Assembly: GCF_036246005.1 (NCBI RefSeq)
Contig: NZ_CP109171.1
Location: forward strand, 744,001-808,000
Source: Streptomyces sp. NBC_01723
Lineage (GTDB): Bacteria > Actinomycetota > Actinomycetes > Streptomycetales > Streptomycetaceae
Direction of reading: 5' to 3'
DNA: 64,000 nucleotides
Below, in pieces: positions 41,570-50,384 of the stretch. Under the pieces are notes generated by a model, which was not told the origin of the DNA, ran no database searches, and worked only from the letters and a program-made list of their open reading frames with translations. A program made the position numbers and the translations under genes. Numbering within the stretch: the first letter of the stretch is position 1; every line of letters starts with the position of its first letter.

Positions 41570-43345
41570 ATGGCCGGACAGGCGACCAGCGGATTCACAC
41601 GGCGTCAACTGGGCGCCGGCGCCCTGGCCCTGGGCGGTGCCCTGGCCATCGCCCCGTCCGCCGCCGGGCCGGCCGAGGCGGTCGCGGACGGGGGCCGCCG
41701 GCCCACCCTCCGGCGCGGCTCCGCCGAGCGCGCGGGGCTGCTCCCGGGTCATCTGCGACGGCTCGTCAGCGACGCGGAGACCTACCTCGGGCCCTCTCCC
41801 CGGCACCCGTGGTACGCGGGCGCCGTGCTGCTGGCCGGCCGGGGCGGCACGGTCGCGCTGCACGAGCCGATCGGCATGGCCGTGCGCTACCGGGCGTACG
41901 ACGAGGCGACCGACACCGGCGTCGAGTTCCCGGCCGCGGAGCAGATCCCGATGGCCGGCGACACCGTGTTCGATCTCGCGTCCATCTCCAAACTGTTCAC
42001 CTCGATCCTCGCCGTACAGCAGCTGGAACGGGGTGCGCTGGAGCTGGAGGCGCCGGTCGCGTCGTACCTGCCGGACTTCGGGCGGGCCGGGAAGCAGGAC
42101 GTGACGGTCCGGCAACTGCTCACGCACACCTCCGGGTTCCGGGCGTGGATCCCGCTGTTCCGCGCGCCCACCTACGAGGAGAAGGTGCGGCTCATCTACG
42201 ACGAGGCCCCGGTCGGCGCGCCCGGTACGGCGTACCTGTACTCGGACCTGAACATGATCTCGCTCCAGCTGGTGCTGGAGAAGGTCACCGGCCGCGCGCT
42301 GGACGTCCTGCTGCGCGACGAGATCACCCGCCCGCTGGGTCTGCGCCGCACCCGCTACAACCCGCCCGCGTCCTGGCGGCCGGGCATCGCAGCCACGGAG
42401 GACGCCCGGCAGCCCTGGTCCGGCCTCGACCGCGGTCTGGTGTGGGGCGAGGTGCACGACGAGAACGCGTTCAGCCTCGGCGGCGTCGCCGGTCACGCCG
42501 GGGTGTTCTCCTGCGCGTGGGACCTGGCGGTGCTCGGCCGGACCCTGCTCAACGGCGGTTCCTACGGCCGGGCGCGCGTCCTGCGGCCGGAGTCGGTGGA
42601 GATGATGTTCACCGACTTCAACACGGACTTCCCCAGGGACGCGCACGGCCTGGGCTTCGAGCTGTACCAGCACTGGTACATGGGTGCCATGGCGACGCCG
42701 CGCACGGCCGGGCACACCGGCTTCACGGGCACGTCGCTGGTGCTCGACCCGACGACGGACTCGTTCCTGATCGTGCTCGGCAACTCGGTGCATCCGGTGC
42801 GCAGTTGGCGCTCGGGGTCCGCGCCCCGGGTGGCGGCCGGCACCCACCTGGCGCGGGCGGTGGCGGTCCGGCCCGCGCACGGGCGCACGGCGTGGTTCTC
42901 CGGGACGGCGAGTTCCGCGACGGCCACGCTCACGCTGCCCGCGCTCGACACGTCGGCCGGGCGGGCGCGGCTGCGCTGTGACCTGTGGTGGGACACCGAA
43001 CCCGGGTCGGACGCCCTCGTCCTGGAGGCCTCGACGGACGGCGGTGCCGCCTGGCGGTCCGTCCCGTTCACGACCACGCGGCGCGGAGACGGACCCGTGG
43101 CGCACGAGGACGGCTCGGTCACCGGCTGGTCGGGGCGTGTCTGGCACCGGTTGACGGCCGGACTCCCGGCCGCCCGCGCGCTCACGCTGCGCTGGCGGTA
43201 CACCACCGACCGGCTGTACGTGGGCCGCGGCGCGTACGTCGACGGGCTGCGGGCGGAGGCGGCGGGCGACGTCCTGTTCCACGACGCGCGCCCGGCGGAC
43301 GCGGCGCGCGTCGAGACGGCGGGGTGGACGGCGTCGGCCGACTAG
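41570..43345 (+). CDS. secreted beta-lactamase-fold serine hydrolase
   Basis: 591 residues from ATG 41570 (GGGAGA upstream). A Tat-like signal (TRRQLGAGALALGGALAIAPSAAG, residues 10-40). The class C/DD-peptidase catalytic motifs are DLASISKLFTS (SxxK), YLYSDLN (YxN) and AGHTGFTG (HxG). A C-terminal beta-sandwich (about 440-591), rich in Trp, follows. Likely an esterase or penicillin-binding protein-like enzyme outside the cell; it does not look like a true beta-lactamase. Confidence 0.9.
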   Translation: MAGQATSGFTRRQLGAGALALGGALAIAPSAAGPAEAVADGGRRPTLRRGSAERAGLLPGHLRRLVSDAETYLGPSPRHPWYAGAVLLAGRGGTVALHEPIGMAVRYRAYDEATDTGVEFPAAEQIPMAGDTVFDLASISKLFTSILAVQQLERGALELEAPVASYLPDFGRAGKQDVTVRQLLTHTSGFRAWIPLFRAPTYEEKVRLIYDEAPVGAPGTAYLYSDLNMISLQLVLEKVTGRALDVLLRDEITRPLGLRRTRYNPPASWRPGIAATEDARQPWSGLDRGLVWGEVHDENAFSLGGVAGHAGVFSCAWDLAVLGRTLLNGGSYGRARVLRPESVEMMFTDFNTDFPRDAHGLGFELYQHWYMGAMATPRTAGHTGFTGTSLVLDPTTDSFLIVLGNSVHPVRSWRSGSAPRVAAGTHLARAVAVRPAHGRTAWFSGTASSATATLTLPALDTSAGRARLRCDLWWDTEPGSDALVLEASTDGGAAWRSVPFTTTRRGDGPVAHEDGSVTGWSGRVWHRLTAGLPAARALTLRWRYTTDRLYVGRGAYVDGLRAEAAGDVLFHDARPADAARVETAGWTASAD

Positions 43346-43391
43346 TCCAGGCCCCGGGCGGGGCGGCCGGCGCGGCCGGCCCGGGCACCCG

Positions 43392-44966
43392 TCACCGGTC
43401 CGCCTCCAGGACCGCCATCGCCGCGTTGTGTCCCGGCACGCCGCTCACCCCTCCCCCGCGCACCGCGCCCGCCCCGCACAGCAGGACGTTGGCCTGAGCG
43501 GTCTCCACGCCCCAGCGGCCGGTGCCGTCCTGGGTGTGCGGCCAGGACAGCTCGCGGTGGAAGATGTTGCCGCCGGGCAGGCGCAGGTCGCGCTCCAGGT
43601 CGAGCGGCGTCCTGGCCTCGATGCAGGGCCTCCCGTCGGCGTCCGTCGCCAGACAGTCGGCGATCGGCTCGGCGAGGTGGGCGTCGAGCTGGGCGAGGGT
43701 CGACTTCAGCAGGTCCTCGCGTACGGCGTCGTTGTCCCCGGCGAAGAGCCGGGCGGGGGTGTGCAGGCCGAAGAGCGTCAGGGTGTGCAGGCCCCGGCCC
43801 GCCGGATCCGGGCCGAGGATGCTGGGGTCGGTCAGGGAGTGGCAGTAGATCTCGGAGGGCGGGGCGGCGGGGAGTGAGCCCGCGGACGCCTGGGCGTGGG
43901 CGGCGGCCAACTGCTCGTACCCCTCGGCGATGTGGAAGGTCCCGGCGAACGCCTCGCGCGGGTCGGCGTCGGGGTCGCGCAGTGCCGGGAGCCGGTCGAG
44001 CAGCATGTTGACCTTGAGCTGGGCGCCCTCGGCGGGCGGCGGCGCGGGGGTGCCGGTCAGGGCGGCCATCTCTCGCGGGGAGGCGTTCACCAGGACGTGC
44101 CGTGCGGCGGTGACGTGCTCGCCGGCGGCGGAGCGGTGGGTGACCTCGGCCGAGCGTCCGTCGGTGTCGATCCGCACCGCCTCGTGGCCGGTGGCGAGCT
44201 CGGCGCCGGCGGCGCGCGCCGCGCCGGCCAGGGCGTCGGTGAGGGCGCCCATGCCGCCGACCGGCACGTCCCAGGCGCCGGTGCCGCCGCCGATCACGTG
44301 GTAGAGGAAGCACCGGTTCTGGCTCAGCGAGGGGTCGTGGGCGTCGGCGAAGGTGCCGATCAGGGCGTCGGTGAGGGCGACGCCCCGGACGGTGTCGTCG
44401 GCGAAGTGCTCCTCGATCGCGACGCCGACCGGTTCCTCGAACAGGGCCCGCCAGGCCGCCTCGTCGTCGATCCGGCGGCGCAGCTCGTCGCGGGTGGGCA
44501 GGGGCTCGGTGAGGGTCGGGAAGACGCGTTCGGCGACGTGGCCGGTCATGGCGTAGAACCGCTGCCAGGCCGTGTACTCCCGGTCCGACCCGGTGAGACG
44601 GGCGAAGGATTCCCGCGTCCGCCGCTCGCCGCCGCCGACGAGGAGCCCGGTGGAGCGGCCGTCGCGCTCGACGGGCGTGTACGAGGAGACCGTGCGCCCG
44701 CGGACGCGGAAGTCCAGGTCCAGGTCCCGCACGATCTTCTCGGGCAACAGGCTGACCAGGTAGGAGTACCGGGACAGCCGGGCGTCGACCCCGGCGAACG
44801 GCCGGGTGGAGACGGCCGCGCCGCCCGTGTGGTCCAGCCGTTCCAGTACCAGCACGGAACGGCCGGCGCGGGCCAGGTAGGCGGCGGCGACCAGGCCGTT
44901 GTGGCCGCCGCCGACGATCACGGCGTCGTAGATGCGGGAGGCGGTGGGTGTGCTGGTCGGGGTCAT
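43392..44966 (-). CDS. FAD-dependent oxidoreductase, phytoene desaturase/PYROXD2-like
   Basis: 524 residues from ATG 44966. N-terminal FAD loop DAVIVGGGHNGLVAAAYLARAGRSVLVLERLDHTGGAA, and C-terminal CGAGAVRGGGVSGVPGHNAAMAVLE. The middle contains GGGTGAWDVPVGGMGALTDAL. It belongs to the NAD(P)/FAD oxidoreductases related to carotenoid desaturases and PYROXD2. Substrate unknown; no carotenoid genes are near. Confidence 0.9.
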   Translation of the reverse strand: MTPTSTPTASRIYDAVIVGGGHNGLVAAAYLARAGRSVLVLERLDHTGGAAVSTRPFAGVDARLSRYSYLVSLLPEKIVRDLDLDFRVRGRTVSSYTPVERDGRSTGLLVGGGERRTRESFARLTGSDREYTAWQRFYAMTGHVAERVFPTLTEPLPTRDELRRRIDDEAAWRALFEEPVGVAIEEHFADDTVRGVALTDALIGTFADAHDPSLSQNRCFLYHVIGGGTGAWDVPVGGMGALTDALAGAARAAGAELATGHEAVRIDTDGRSAEVTHRSAAGEHVTAARHVLVNASPREMAALTGTPAPPPAEGAQLKVNMLLDRLPALRDPDADPREAFAGTFHIAEGYEQLAAAHAQASAGSLPAAPPSEIYCHSLTDPSILGPDPAGRGLHTLTLFGLHTPARLFAGDNDAVREDLLKSTLAQLDAHLAEPIADCLATDADGRPCIEARTPLDLERDLRLPGGNIFHRELSWPHTQDGTGRWGVETAQANVLLCGAGAVRGGGVSGVPGHNAAMAVLEADR

Positions 44967-45009
44967 GGCTCTTGGTAACACGGGGTGGTCCGGGGCGGCC
45001 AGGGGTGGC

Positions 45010-45600
45010 TCACGGGCGGGCCGGTAGGAGCCCGCCGGTGACCGGGCCGCCTCGCGGTGCCCACGGGAGGTCCGGCCCGCCGGTGGGTGCGCACCAGCAG
45101 GGCGGTGCGCCCAGCCGGGCGATGCCGAAGTCGCAGATCTTCACGGTGCCGTCGGCGAGCCGGACGAGGTTCGCCGGCTTCAGGTCGCGGTGCACGATGC
45201 CCTGCTCGTGGGTGTAGGCGAGCGCCTGGGCGACCTGTTCGGCGATGTCGACGACGTCGGGGACCGGCAGCGGGCCGTGGCCGTTGTCCTTGAGGAGGGC
45301 CGGCTCAGGTCCCGGCCCTCCAGCAGCTCGTGACCAGGAAGAGCACGCCGTCCCACTCGCCGAAGTCGTGGACGACGGTGACCCCGCGGTGCTGGAGCGC
45401 GGCGGCCACCCGGGCCTCGCGCCGGAACCGCTCCCGCAGCACGCGGGTGAACTACTGGTCGTGCTGGGTGCCCAGCGGTTTGAGGCACTTGACGGCGACG
45501 CGACGGCCCAGTGACTCGTCCTTCGCCCGCCAGACCTCGCCCATGCCGCCGCGCCCGATCCGCTCCAGCAGCCGGTACCGGCCCTGGATCAGCGTGGTGT
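45010..45600 (-). pseudogene. decayed serine/threonine protein kinase
   Basis: Read on the minus strand, the kinase N-lobe is clear: [20 protein letters not shown] and VAVKCLK, from about 45580. An in-frame TAG follows in the next few codons (after PLGTQHDQ), then a 1-base deletion (LFLVT then [10 protein letters not shown] in the next frame) and a further frameshift before [24 protein letters not shown]. The catalytic loop [17 protein letters not shown] and [12 protein letters not shown] follow, then it ends at 45010 without the rest of the C-lobe. No start codon is obvious. Formerly a Pkn-type cytoplasmic kinase. Confidence 0.85.
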
Positions 45601-45665
45601 CCCCCGTCTCGCTGCCCGCCCCCGTAGCAGTCCGCGCCCTCCCCTGGCCGGTCCAGTACGGCGGC

Positions 45666-46526
45666 TTATCGTCCGAGTTTGTACGGTGCCGGGCGCGCGG
45701 CCGGACCGAGCCGTGCCATCGCGCTCAGGATGTGTCTGGGCGGCAGTTGCCAGCGCAGACGTGCGGGAATCGCGCGCAGCAGGGTGCCCGTGGCGCGCAG
45801 CCGCCGGGTGACGGTGGCGGGTGGGGGCGCCGGTCTGCCGTACAGCTCGTGCGCGTACGGCGGTAGGGAGTCGTACGCCAGATGCGCGACCCGCCGCCAC
45901 AGCAGTGCGCGGGCCGGGACCAGCAGGGGCGGGACGGGCGGGTTGCGCAGGAAGTCGTCCACCTCGTGGGCCTCGGCGCCGGCGGCCAGCTCGGGCCGTA
46001 CCCGGTCGAAGTAGGCGGCCAGCTCGGACCGGTCGGCGGGTACGGCGTCGGGGTCGAGGCCGACGAGGCGGGCGCTGTGCCGGTGCTCGGCGAGGTAGCG
46101 GTCGGCGTGGGCGTCGGTGAGGGGGTAGCCGGAGCGGCGCAGGACGTGCAGGTAGGAGCCGATCTCGGCGCAGTGCACCCACATCAGCAGCGCGGGTTCG
46201 TCCACGCCGTACCGCTCCCCCGTGCCGGGGTCGGTCGCGCCGAGCAGGGTGTGGATCTTCCGGACCCGGGCTCCCGCCCGCTCGGCAGCCTCCGTGGTGC
46301 CGTACGTCGTGGTGCCGACGAATCCGGCGGTGCGCATCAGGCGGCCCCAGGCGTCGCGCCGGAAGTCGCTGTTCTGCGTGACACCCCGTACGGCGCGGGG
46401 GTGCAGGGCCTGGAGGTAGAGGGCGCGGATGCCGGCGATCCACATCATGGGGTCGCCGTGCGCCTGCCAGGTCACCGAGTCCGGGCCGAACAGCCCCGGA
46501 TCGGCGTTCGAACGCGTCGCCGCCAT
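45666..46526 (-). CDS. MpaB-type oxygenase (DUF2236)
   Basis: 286 residues. [38 protein letters not shown] at the N-terminus, [26 protein letters not shown] and [17 protein letters not shown] match the MpaB/latex-clearing-related DUF2236 family, whose His residues bind haem or metal. Possibly an oxygenase of lipids or rubber-like polymers. It starts just upstream of the kinase pseudogene on the same strand. Confidence 0.85.
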   Translation of the reverse strand: MAATRSNADPGLFGPDSVTWQAHGDPMMWIAGIRALYLQALHPRAVRGVTQNSDFRRDAWGRLMRTAGFVGTTTYGTTEAAERAGARVRKIHTLLGATDPGTGERYGVDEPALLMWVHCAEIGSYLHVLRRSGYPLTDAHADRYLAEHRHSARLVGLDPDAVPADRSELAAYFDRVRPELAAGAEAHEVDDFLRNPPVPPLLVPARALLWRRVAHLAYDSLPPYAHELYGRPAPPPATVTRRLRATGTLLRAIPARLRWQLPPRHILSAMARLGPAARPAPYKLGR

Positions 46527-46581
46527 GCCGCGAGGCTAACGCCCCGCGCGGCCGGATCCCAGGGGCCGCCGCTCCCGGGCG

Positions 46582-46959
46582 TCAGTGCAGGGTGTCCAGG
46601 AACTCTCCGCAGGCCCGGGCGCAGTCGCGGCACGCCTGCGCGCTCTCCTCGGCGCCCGGGTACGCGTCGAAGACGTGGGCGCTCTCCAGGCACACCTGCC
46701 GGCACCACTCCAGCTGGACGCGGATGGCGTCCTCGTCCACCTGGTTCTGTTCGGACAGCACCCGGCAGGTCGCGTCGCAGACCTCCGCGCACATGATGCC
46801 CCGGCGCCGTACGAGTTCCTGGTTCTCGGTTCCGTCCGGGTCCACGAGGCTGGCCCGCAGCGCGCAGGCTCTGGCGCACTCGGTGCACGCCTGTGCGCAC
46901 GCGAAGCGGTCCTCGAGGAAGCGGAACAGCTCCTGCTGGGAAGTCGTCGTCGATGTCAC
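46582..46959 (-). CDS. Cys-rich four-helix-bundle copper-binding protein
   Basis: 125 residues from GTG 46959. Repeated Cys patterns along four helices: CAQACTECARACALRA, CAEVCDATCRV, WCRQVCLESAH and CRDCARACGEFL, giving about 13 Cys. This is the Csp/DUF326 family that stores or buffers Cu(I). No signal peptide, so cytosolic (Csp3-like). Divergent from the DUF6479 gene with a shared GGGTACCC promoter core. Confidence 0.9.
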   Translation of the reverse strand: MTSTTTSQQELFRFLEDRFACAQACTECARACALRASLVDPDGTENQELVRRRGIMCAEVCDATCRVLSEQNQVDEDAIRVQLEWCRQVCLESAHVFDAYPGAEESAQACRDCARACGEFLDTLH

Positions 46960-47015
46960 ACCGGGCGGGTTGCCGCCGCGAGCGACGGCAAACCGGCGGG
47001 CCCGGGTGTTTCCAA

Positions 47016-47060
47016 GGGTTCTGGCGGGATTTCCGGGTACCCGACCGCCATGAACGACAC
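47016..47060. promoter_or_regulatory. divergent SigB-type promoters sharing GGGTACCC
   Basis: GGGTACCC (47035-47042) gives a GGGTAC -10 on both strands. On plus, GGGT (47016-47019) lies 15 bases, or GGTT 14 bases, upstream; on minus, GTGT (47060-47057) lies 14 bases upstream. Both fit GNNT-N14-16-GGGTAY. The plus promoter ends 9 bases before ATG 47050, implying a leaderless message. Confidence 0.5.
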
Positions 47061-47409
47061 AGCAATGGACCTGGCCGCGGGCGCGGGCGGGCTCGGCATC
47101 GGACTGATCGTGGCCGCCGTCGTGGTGGCGGCCCTGCTGATCGGCGCGTTCGCCTTCGGCAGCCGTCTGAAGCGCCGTGAGTCTCCGCCGCCGCTTCCGG
47201 AGGAGCAGCCCCGCCTGCCCGACGACGGGCCGGTGCGCGAGGTACGGGAGCGTCGGGAGCCCGACGAGATGCCGCAGAGCGATGAACGGACGCTGCCGCA
47301 CGACCTGGGCCATCAGGGCAGCCGCACCGCCGCCGGACAGGAGCGGCCCCGCTGGGACGAGGGCGGCAGCGGTGGGTTCGGCAGCGGAGGGCCGGGCGGC
47401 CGACGCTGA
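47050..47409 (+). CDS. DUF6479 family small membrane protein
   Basis: 119 residues from ATG 47050. One membrane helix near the N-terminus (GLIVAAVVVAALLIGAFAFGSRL), then a Pro/Glu/Arg-rich cytoplasmic part with RREPDEMPQSDERTLPHDLGHQGSR and a Gly-rich tail, the DUF6479 layout. Function unknown. It may be leaderless from a SigB-type promoter. Confidence 0.75.
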   Translation: MNDTAMDLAAGAGGLGIGLIVAAVVVAALLIGAFAFGSRLKRRESPPPLPEEQPRLPDDGPVREVRERREPDEMPQSDERTLPHDLGHQGSRTAAGQERPRWDEGGSGGFGSGGPGGRR

Positions 47410-47420
47410 CGCGGGGTTCG

Positions 47421-48089
47421 TCAGCCGACACCGCCGGTGCCACCGGATGGGCCGGGGGCACCGGTTCCGCTTGCGCGCGGCACGGCGGTGTCGGTGCCGC
47501 CCGTCCCGGCCCGGGCCGGTTCCGCGCCCGCCGGGCAGTCGTCGCTGGAGCGGCCCGCGAGCCGGCCACCGGGCTGCTCCACGGTCACCTGCGCCCGGTA
47601 CAGCGACGGGTCCTGACGCAGCCGGGCGGCGGCGACCGTGCAGGCCAGCTGGTCCACGGCCGTGTCGCTGAGGCTGGCGGTGCCGCGCGGCAGGAGCACG
47701 GTGACCGACGCCCCGTCGACGCGGACGGTGGGCGCGGCGGCGGTGAGCGGCAGTTCGGTCGTCAGCCCCCTGTTCCGCTCCTGGTCGTCCGGGCCCTTGA
47801 ACAGCATGAGGACGATGGTGCCGGGATCGGTGGCGCTGGGCACCGTCCGGGTCACCGGCGCCAGGGCGCCGTCGTCGACGAAGAAGAGCGGCACGGCGGC
47901 GACGGGCACCGGGGTGGGCTGTGCCTGGGACGGGCTGGGAGCGGCGCCCGGTTCCACGACGCCGGTCGCGGGTTCACCCGCCTCGACCACACCGGTCTCG
48001 GGGATGCCGCAGCCGGCCAGCGGGAGCAGCGCCGCGAGCAGGAGCGGGAGGGCGCGTCGGGCGGGCCGTGGTGTCATCGGCGGTGTCAT
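47421..48089 (-). CDS. GerMN-domain lipoprotein
   Basis: 222 residues. Lipobox LLPLAGCG gives a lipoprotein signal with Cys27. A Pro-rich linker leads to a GerMN domain at about 65-180 (VPLFFVDDGALAPVTRTVPSATDPGTIVLMLFKGP to LACTVAA). The start ATG overlaps the kinase stop (ATGA), and AAGGAGG precedes it. Third gene of the response regulator-kinase-lipoprotein operon; it may modulate the sensor from outside the membrane, as CseA does for CseC. Confidence 0.88.
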   Translation of the reverse strand: MTPPMTPRPARRALPLLLAALLPLAGCGIPETGVVEAGEPATGVVEPGAAPSPSQAQPTPVPVAAVPLFFVDDGALAPVTRTVPSATDPGTIVLMLFKGPDDQERNRGLTTELPLTAAAPTVRVDGASVTVLLPRGTASLSDTAVDQLACTVAAARLRQDPSLYRAQVTVEQPGGRLAGRSSDDCPAGAEPARAGTGGTDTAVPRASGTGAPGPSGGTGGVG

Positions 48090-49585
48090 GTCCGGTCCTC
48101 CTTGGCCGCGTCCGTCGCCCCGTCGCGCGGCAGGGGCAGGACGACCGTGAAGACCGCGCCGCCGTCCGGGTCGTTGGCCGCCCGGACGGTGCCGCCGTGC
48201 AGGCGTACGTTCTCCGCGGTGATGGCCAGCCCGAGGCCGCTGCCCTCGCTGCGGGTGCGGGCGACGTCCGACTTGTAGAAGCGGTCGAAGACGTGCGGCA
48301 GGACGCTCTCGGGGATGCCGTCGCCCCGGTCGCGGACCGTGAGGACCGCCTGTTCCCCGGTGCGCGTTTCGTCCCCCGCGCTCAGGCCGACGTGGACCGG
48401 GGGTGCGCCGTGCCGCAGGGCGTTGCCGACGAGGTTCGCGACGACGACGTCGAGGCGGCGCGGGTCGACCCGGCCGCGCAGCTCGCCCGGTCCGGGCAGG
48501 CCGGCCGTCACCGAGTCCAGCCAGCCGCGGGAGGCGAGCGTGCGCCGCACGGACTCCGCCAGGTCGATCTCGTCCAGGTGCAGGGCGGCGGCCCCCGCGT
48601 CGAACCGGGAGATCTCCATCAGGTCGTCCACCAGGGCGGCCAGCTTGGTGGTCTCCTCGCTGATGAGGCGCACCGCCGTCGCCGTGTCCTCGTCCAGTCC
48701 GGCGGCGTCCTCGTCGAGTACGTCCGTCACCGCCGACATCGCCGCGAGCGGGGTGCGCAGTTCGTGCGAGACGTCCGCGGCGAAACGGCGTGCGCCGGCC
48801 TCCATGCGCCGCAGCTCCGCCACCGAGCCCTCCAGGGCGGCGGCGGTCTCGTTGAAGGTGTGGGACAGGTCGGCGAGTTCGTCGGAGCCCTGCACCGCGA
48901 GCCGGGTGTCCAGGCGGCCCTCGGCGATGCTGCGGGTGGCCCGGCGCAGTGCCCGCACGGGTCGCAGCACCCCGCGCGCGGCCAGCAGCGCGATCAGCAC
49001 GGCCAGCGCCAGCGCCGGCACGGTGGCCCGTTCGATGGCGGTGACCAGGGCGTCGACGTAACCCTGTTCCTCCTGCTGGGGCACGGTCAGGTAGACCTCC
49101 AGGCCGGAGGCGCGCTCCGAGACGGGGTACGGGCCGGTGAAGGTGACCGGCATGCCGACGACGAGTGCGGACCGGCCGTCGTGCGACACCCGCTGGAACA
49201 CGGTGGCCCGGCGGGAGCGTACGGACTCGCGCATCTCCGGGGACAGTTCGCGGAAGGCGTCCCCGGGGCGCGAGGTGGCGTCGGTGTCCCGGTAGGCGGC
49301 GAGTACCCGCCAGGTCTGGGACCGGCCGCTGCGCGCCACGTCGGCGGCGAACGCCTGGAGATCGGCCGCGTCGGGCGGAAAGCGGTAGTTGGGGACCAGG
49401 GTGTTGACCCGGTGCCGGAAGTCCTCGATCACGGTGTCCTGGCTCTGCTGGAGGACCCCGTTGCGTGCCTCGCGGAAGGTCAGCGCGCCGGTGGTCACGG
49501 TGGCCACGACGGCGACGAGGGTGAAGGCCACCACCAGCCTCACCCGCAGCCCGTTCAGCGCGCGCAGCGCCCGCGGAACCCTCAC
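48086..49585 (-). CDS. sensor histidine kinase (AfsQ2/CseC type)
   Basis: 499 residues from GTG 49585, overlapping the regulator stop (GTGA). Two membrane helices (VRLVVAFTLVAVVATVTTGALTF and VPALALAVLIALLAARGV) flank an extracytoplasmic sensor of about 140 residues. HAMP (RPVRALRRATRSIAEGRLD), HisKA with phospho-His in FAADVSHELRTPLAAM, and HATPase (VVANLVGNALRHG, RDRGDGIPESVLPHVFDRFYK, GSGLGLAI). It probably senses envelope stress and phosphorylates the regulator encoded before it. Confidence 0.92.
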   Translation of the reverse strand: MRVPRALRALNGLRVRLVVAFTLVAVVATVTTGALTFREARNGVLQQSQDTVIEDFRHRVNTLVPNYRFPPDAADLQAFAADVARSGRSQTWRVLAAYRDTDATSRPGDAFRELSPEMRESVRSRRATVFQRVSHDGRSALVVGMPVTFTGPYPVSERASGLEVYLTVPQQEEQGYVDALVTAIERATVPALALAVLIALLAARGVLRPVRALRRATRSIAEGRLDTRLAVQGSDELADLSHTFNETAAALEGSVAELRRMEAGARRFAADVSHELRTPLAAMSAVTDVLDEDAAGLDEDTATAVRLISEETTKLAALVDDLMEISRFDAGAAALHLDEIDLAESVRRTLASRGWLDSVTAGLPGPGELRGRVDPRRLDVVVANLVGNALRHGAPPVHVGLSAGDETRTGEQAVLTVRDRGDGIPESVLPHVFDRFYKSDVARTRSEGSGLGLAITAENVRLHGGTVRAANDPDGGAVFTVVLPLPRDGATDAAKEDRT

Positions 49586-50271
49586 CGGGCCCCGAACCGG
49601 TAGCCGAAGCCGCGCACGGTGTGGACGTGGCGGGGGCTCCCCGCGGGCTCGCCGATCTTGGCCCGCAGGCGCTTGACGCAGGCGTCCACGAGGCGGGCGT
49701 CCCCGTGGTAGCTGTGCTCCCACACCGCTTCCAGGAGCTGCTGGCGGCTGAACACCTGGCCCGCCGACGCGGACAGCGTGAGCAGCAGCCGCAGTTCCGA
49801 GGGGCCGAGGGCGACGGGCCGCCCCTGGTGGGTGACGGTCAGTCCGGCGCGGTCGATGACCAGGTCGCCGTGGTGCTCCGTGCGCGGGGTGCCCTGGTCG
49901 TCCGCGGTGCCGCCGGCGCGGCGCAGCACCGCGCGGATGCGTGCGTCCAGGACCCGGGCGCGGACCGGCTTGACCACGTAGTCGTCGGCTCCGGCCTCCA
50001 GGCCGACGACGATGTCCGTGTCGTCGCCGCGGGCGGTGGCCATGATGATCGGCACCTGGTCGTGGGCGCGTGCGCGCCGGCACACCTCCAGGCCGGACAT
50101 GCCGGGCAGCATCAGGTCGAGGACGACGGCGTCGGGCCGGAACGACCGCAGCAGCTCCAGCCCTTCCTCGCCCGTCGCGGCGGCGGCGACCTCGTGCCCC
50201 TGGCGGCGCAGCGCGAGGCGCAGGCCGTCGCGGACGGCGCGGTCGTCTTCGATGATCAGGACCCGTGGCAT
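49582..50271 (-). CDS. OmpR-family response regulator (AfsQ1/CseB type)
   Basis: 229 residues from ATG 50271. Receiver domain: LIIEDDRAVRDGLRLALRRQGHEV, phospho-Asp52 in VVLDLMLPGMSGLEVC, and Lys in YVVKPVRARVLDARI. C-terminal winged helix: LGPSELRLLLTLSASAGQVFSRQQLLEAVW, then DARLVDACVKRLRAKIGE and HTVRGFGYRF. The whole resembles S. coelicolor AfsQ1. 11-bp direct repeats in the divergent promoter region are likely its targets. Confidence 0.92.
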   Translation of the reverse strand: MPRVLIIEDDRAVRDGLRLALRRQGHEVAAAATGEEGLELLRSFRPDAVVLDLMLPGMSGLEVCRRARAHDQVPIIMATARGDDTDIVVGLEAGADDYVVKPVRARVLDARIRAVLRRAGGTADDQGTPRTEHHGDLVIDRAGLTVTHQGRPVALGPSELRLLLTLSASAGQVFSRQQLLEAVWEHSYHGDARLVDACVKRLRAKIGEPAGSPRHVHTVRGFGYRFGAR

Positions 50272-50313
50272 GGGTCTCAGTATGCGTATGAACGGGCGGG
50301 CGTCCCCGCGCGG

Positions 50314-50349
50314 GTGACGGCTGTTACACAGCGGTCCAACAGCGGTCCA
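50314..50349. promoter_or_regulatory. direct repeats in the regulator-DUF3152 promoter region
   Basis: CAGCGGTCCA occurs at 50329-50338 and 50340-50349, an exact 10-mer repeated with 11-base period. Just before it, GTGAC (50314-50318) and GTTAC (50323-50327) form a GTnAC pair with 9-base period (AfsQ1 sites as I recall are GTnAC-N6-GTnAC, 11-base period). OmpR-family regulators bind such tandem direct repeats. Confidence 0.55.
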
Positions 50350-50384
50350 CGGGCGATCACGTCGTCGCGGCACGCTTCGTGATC

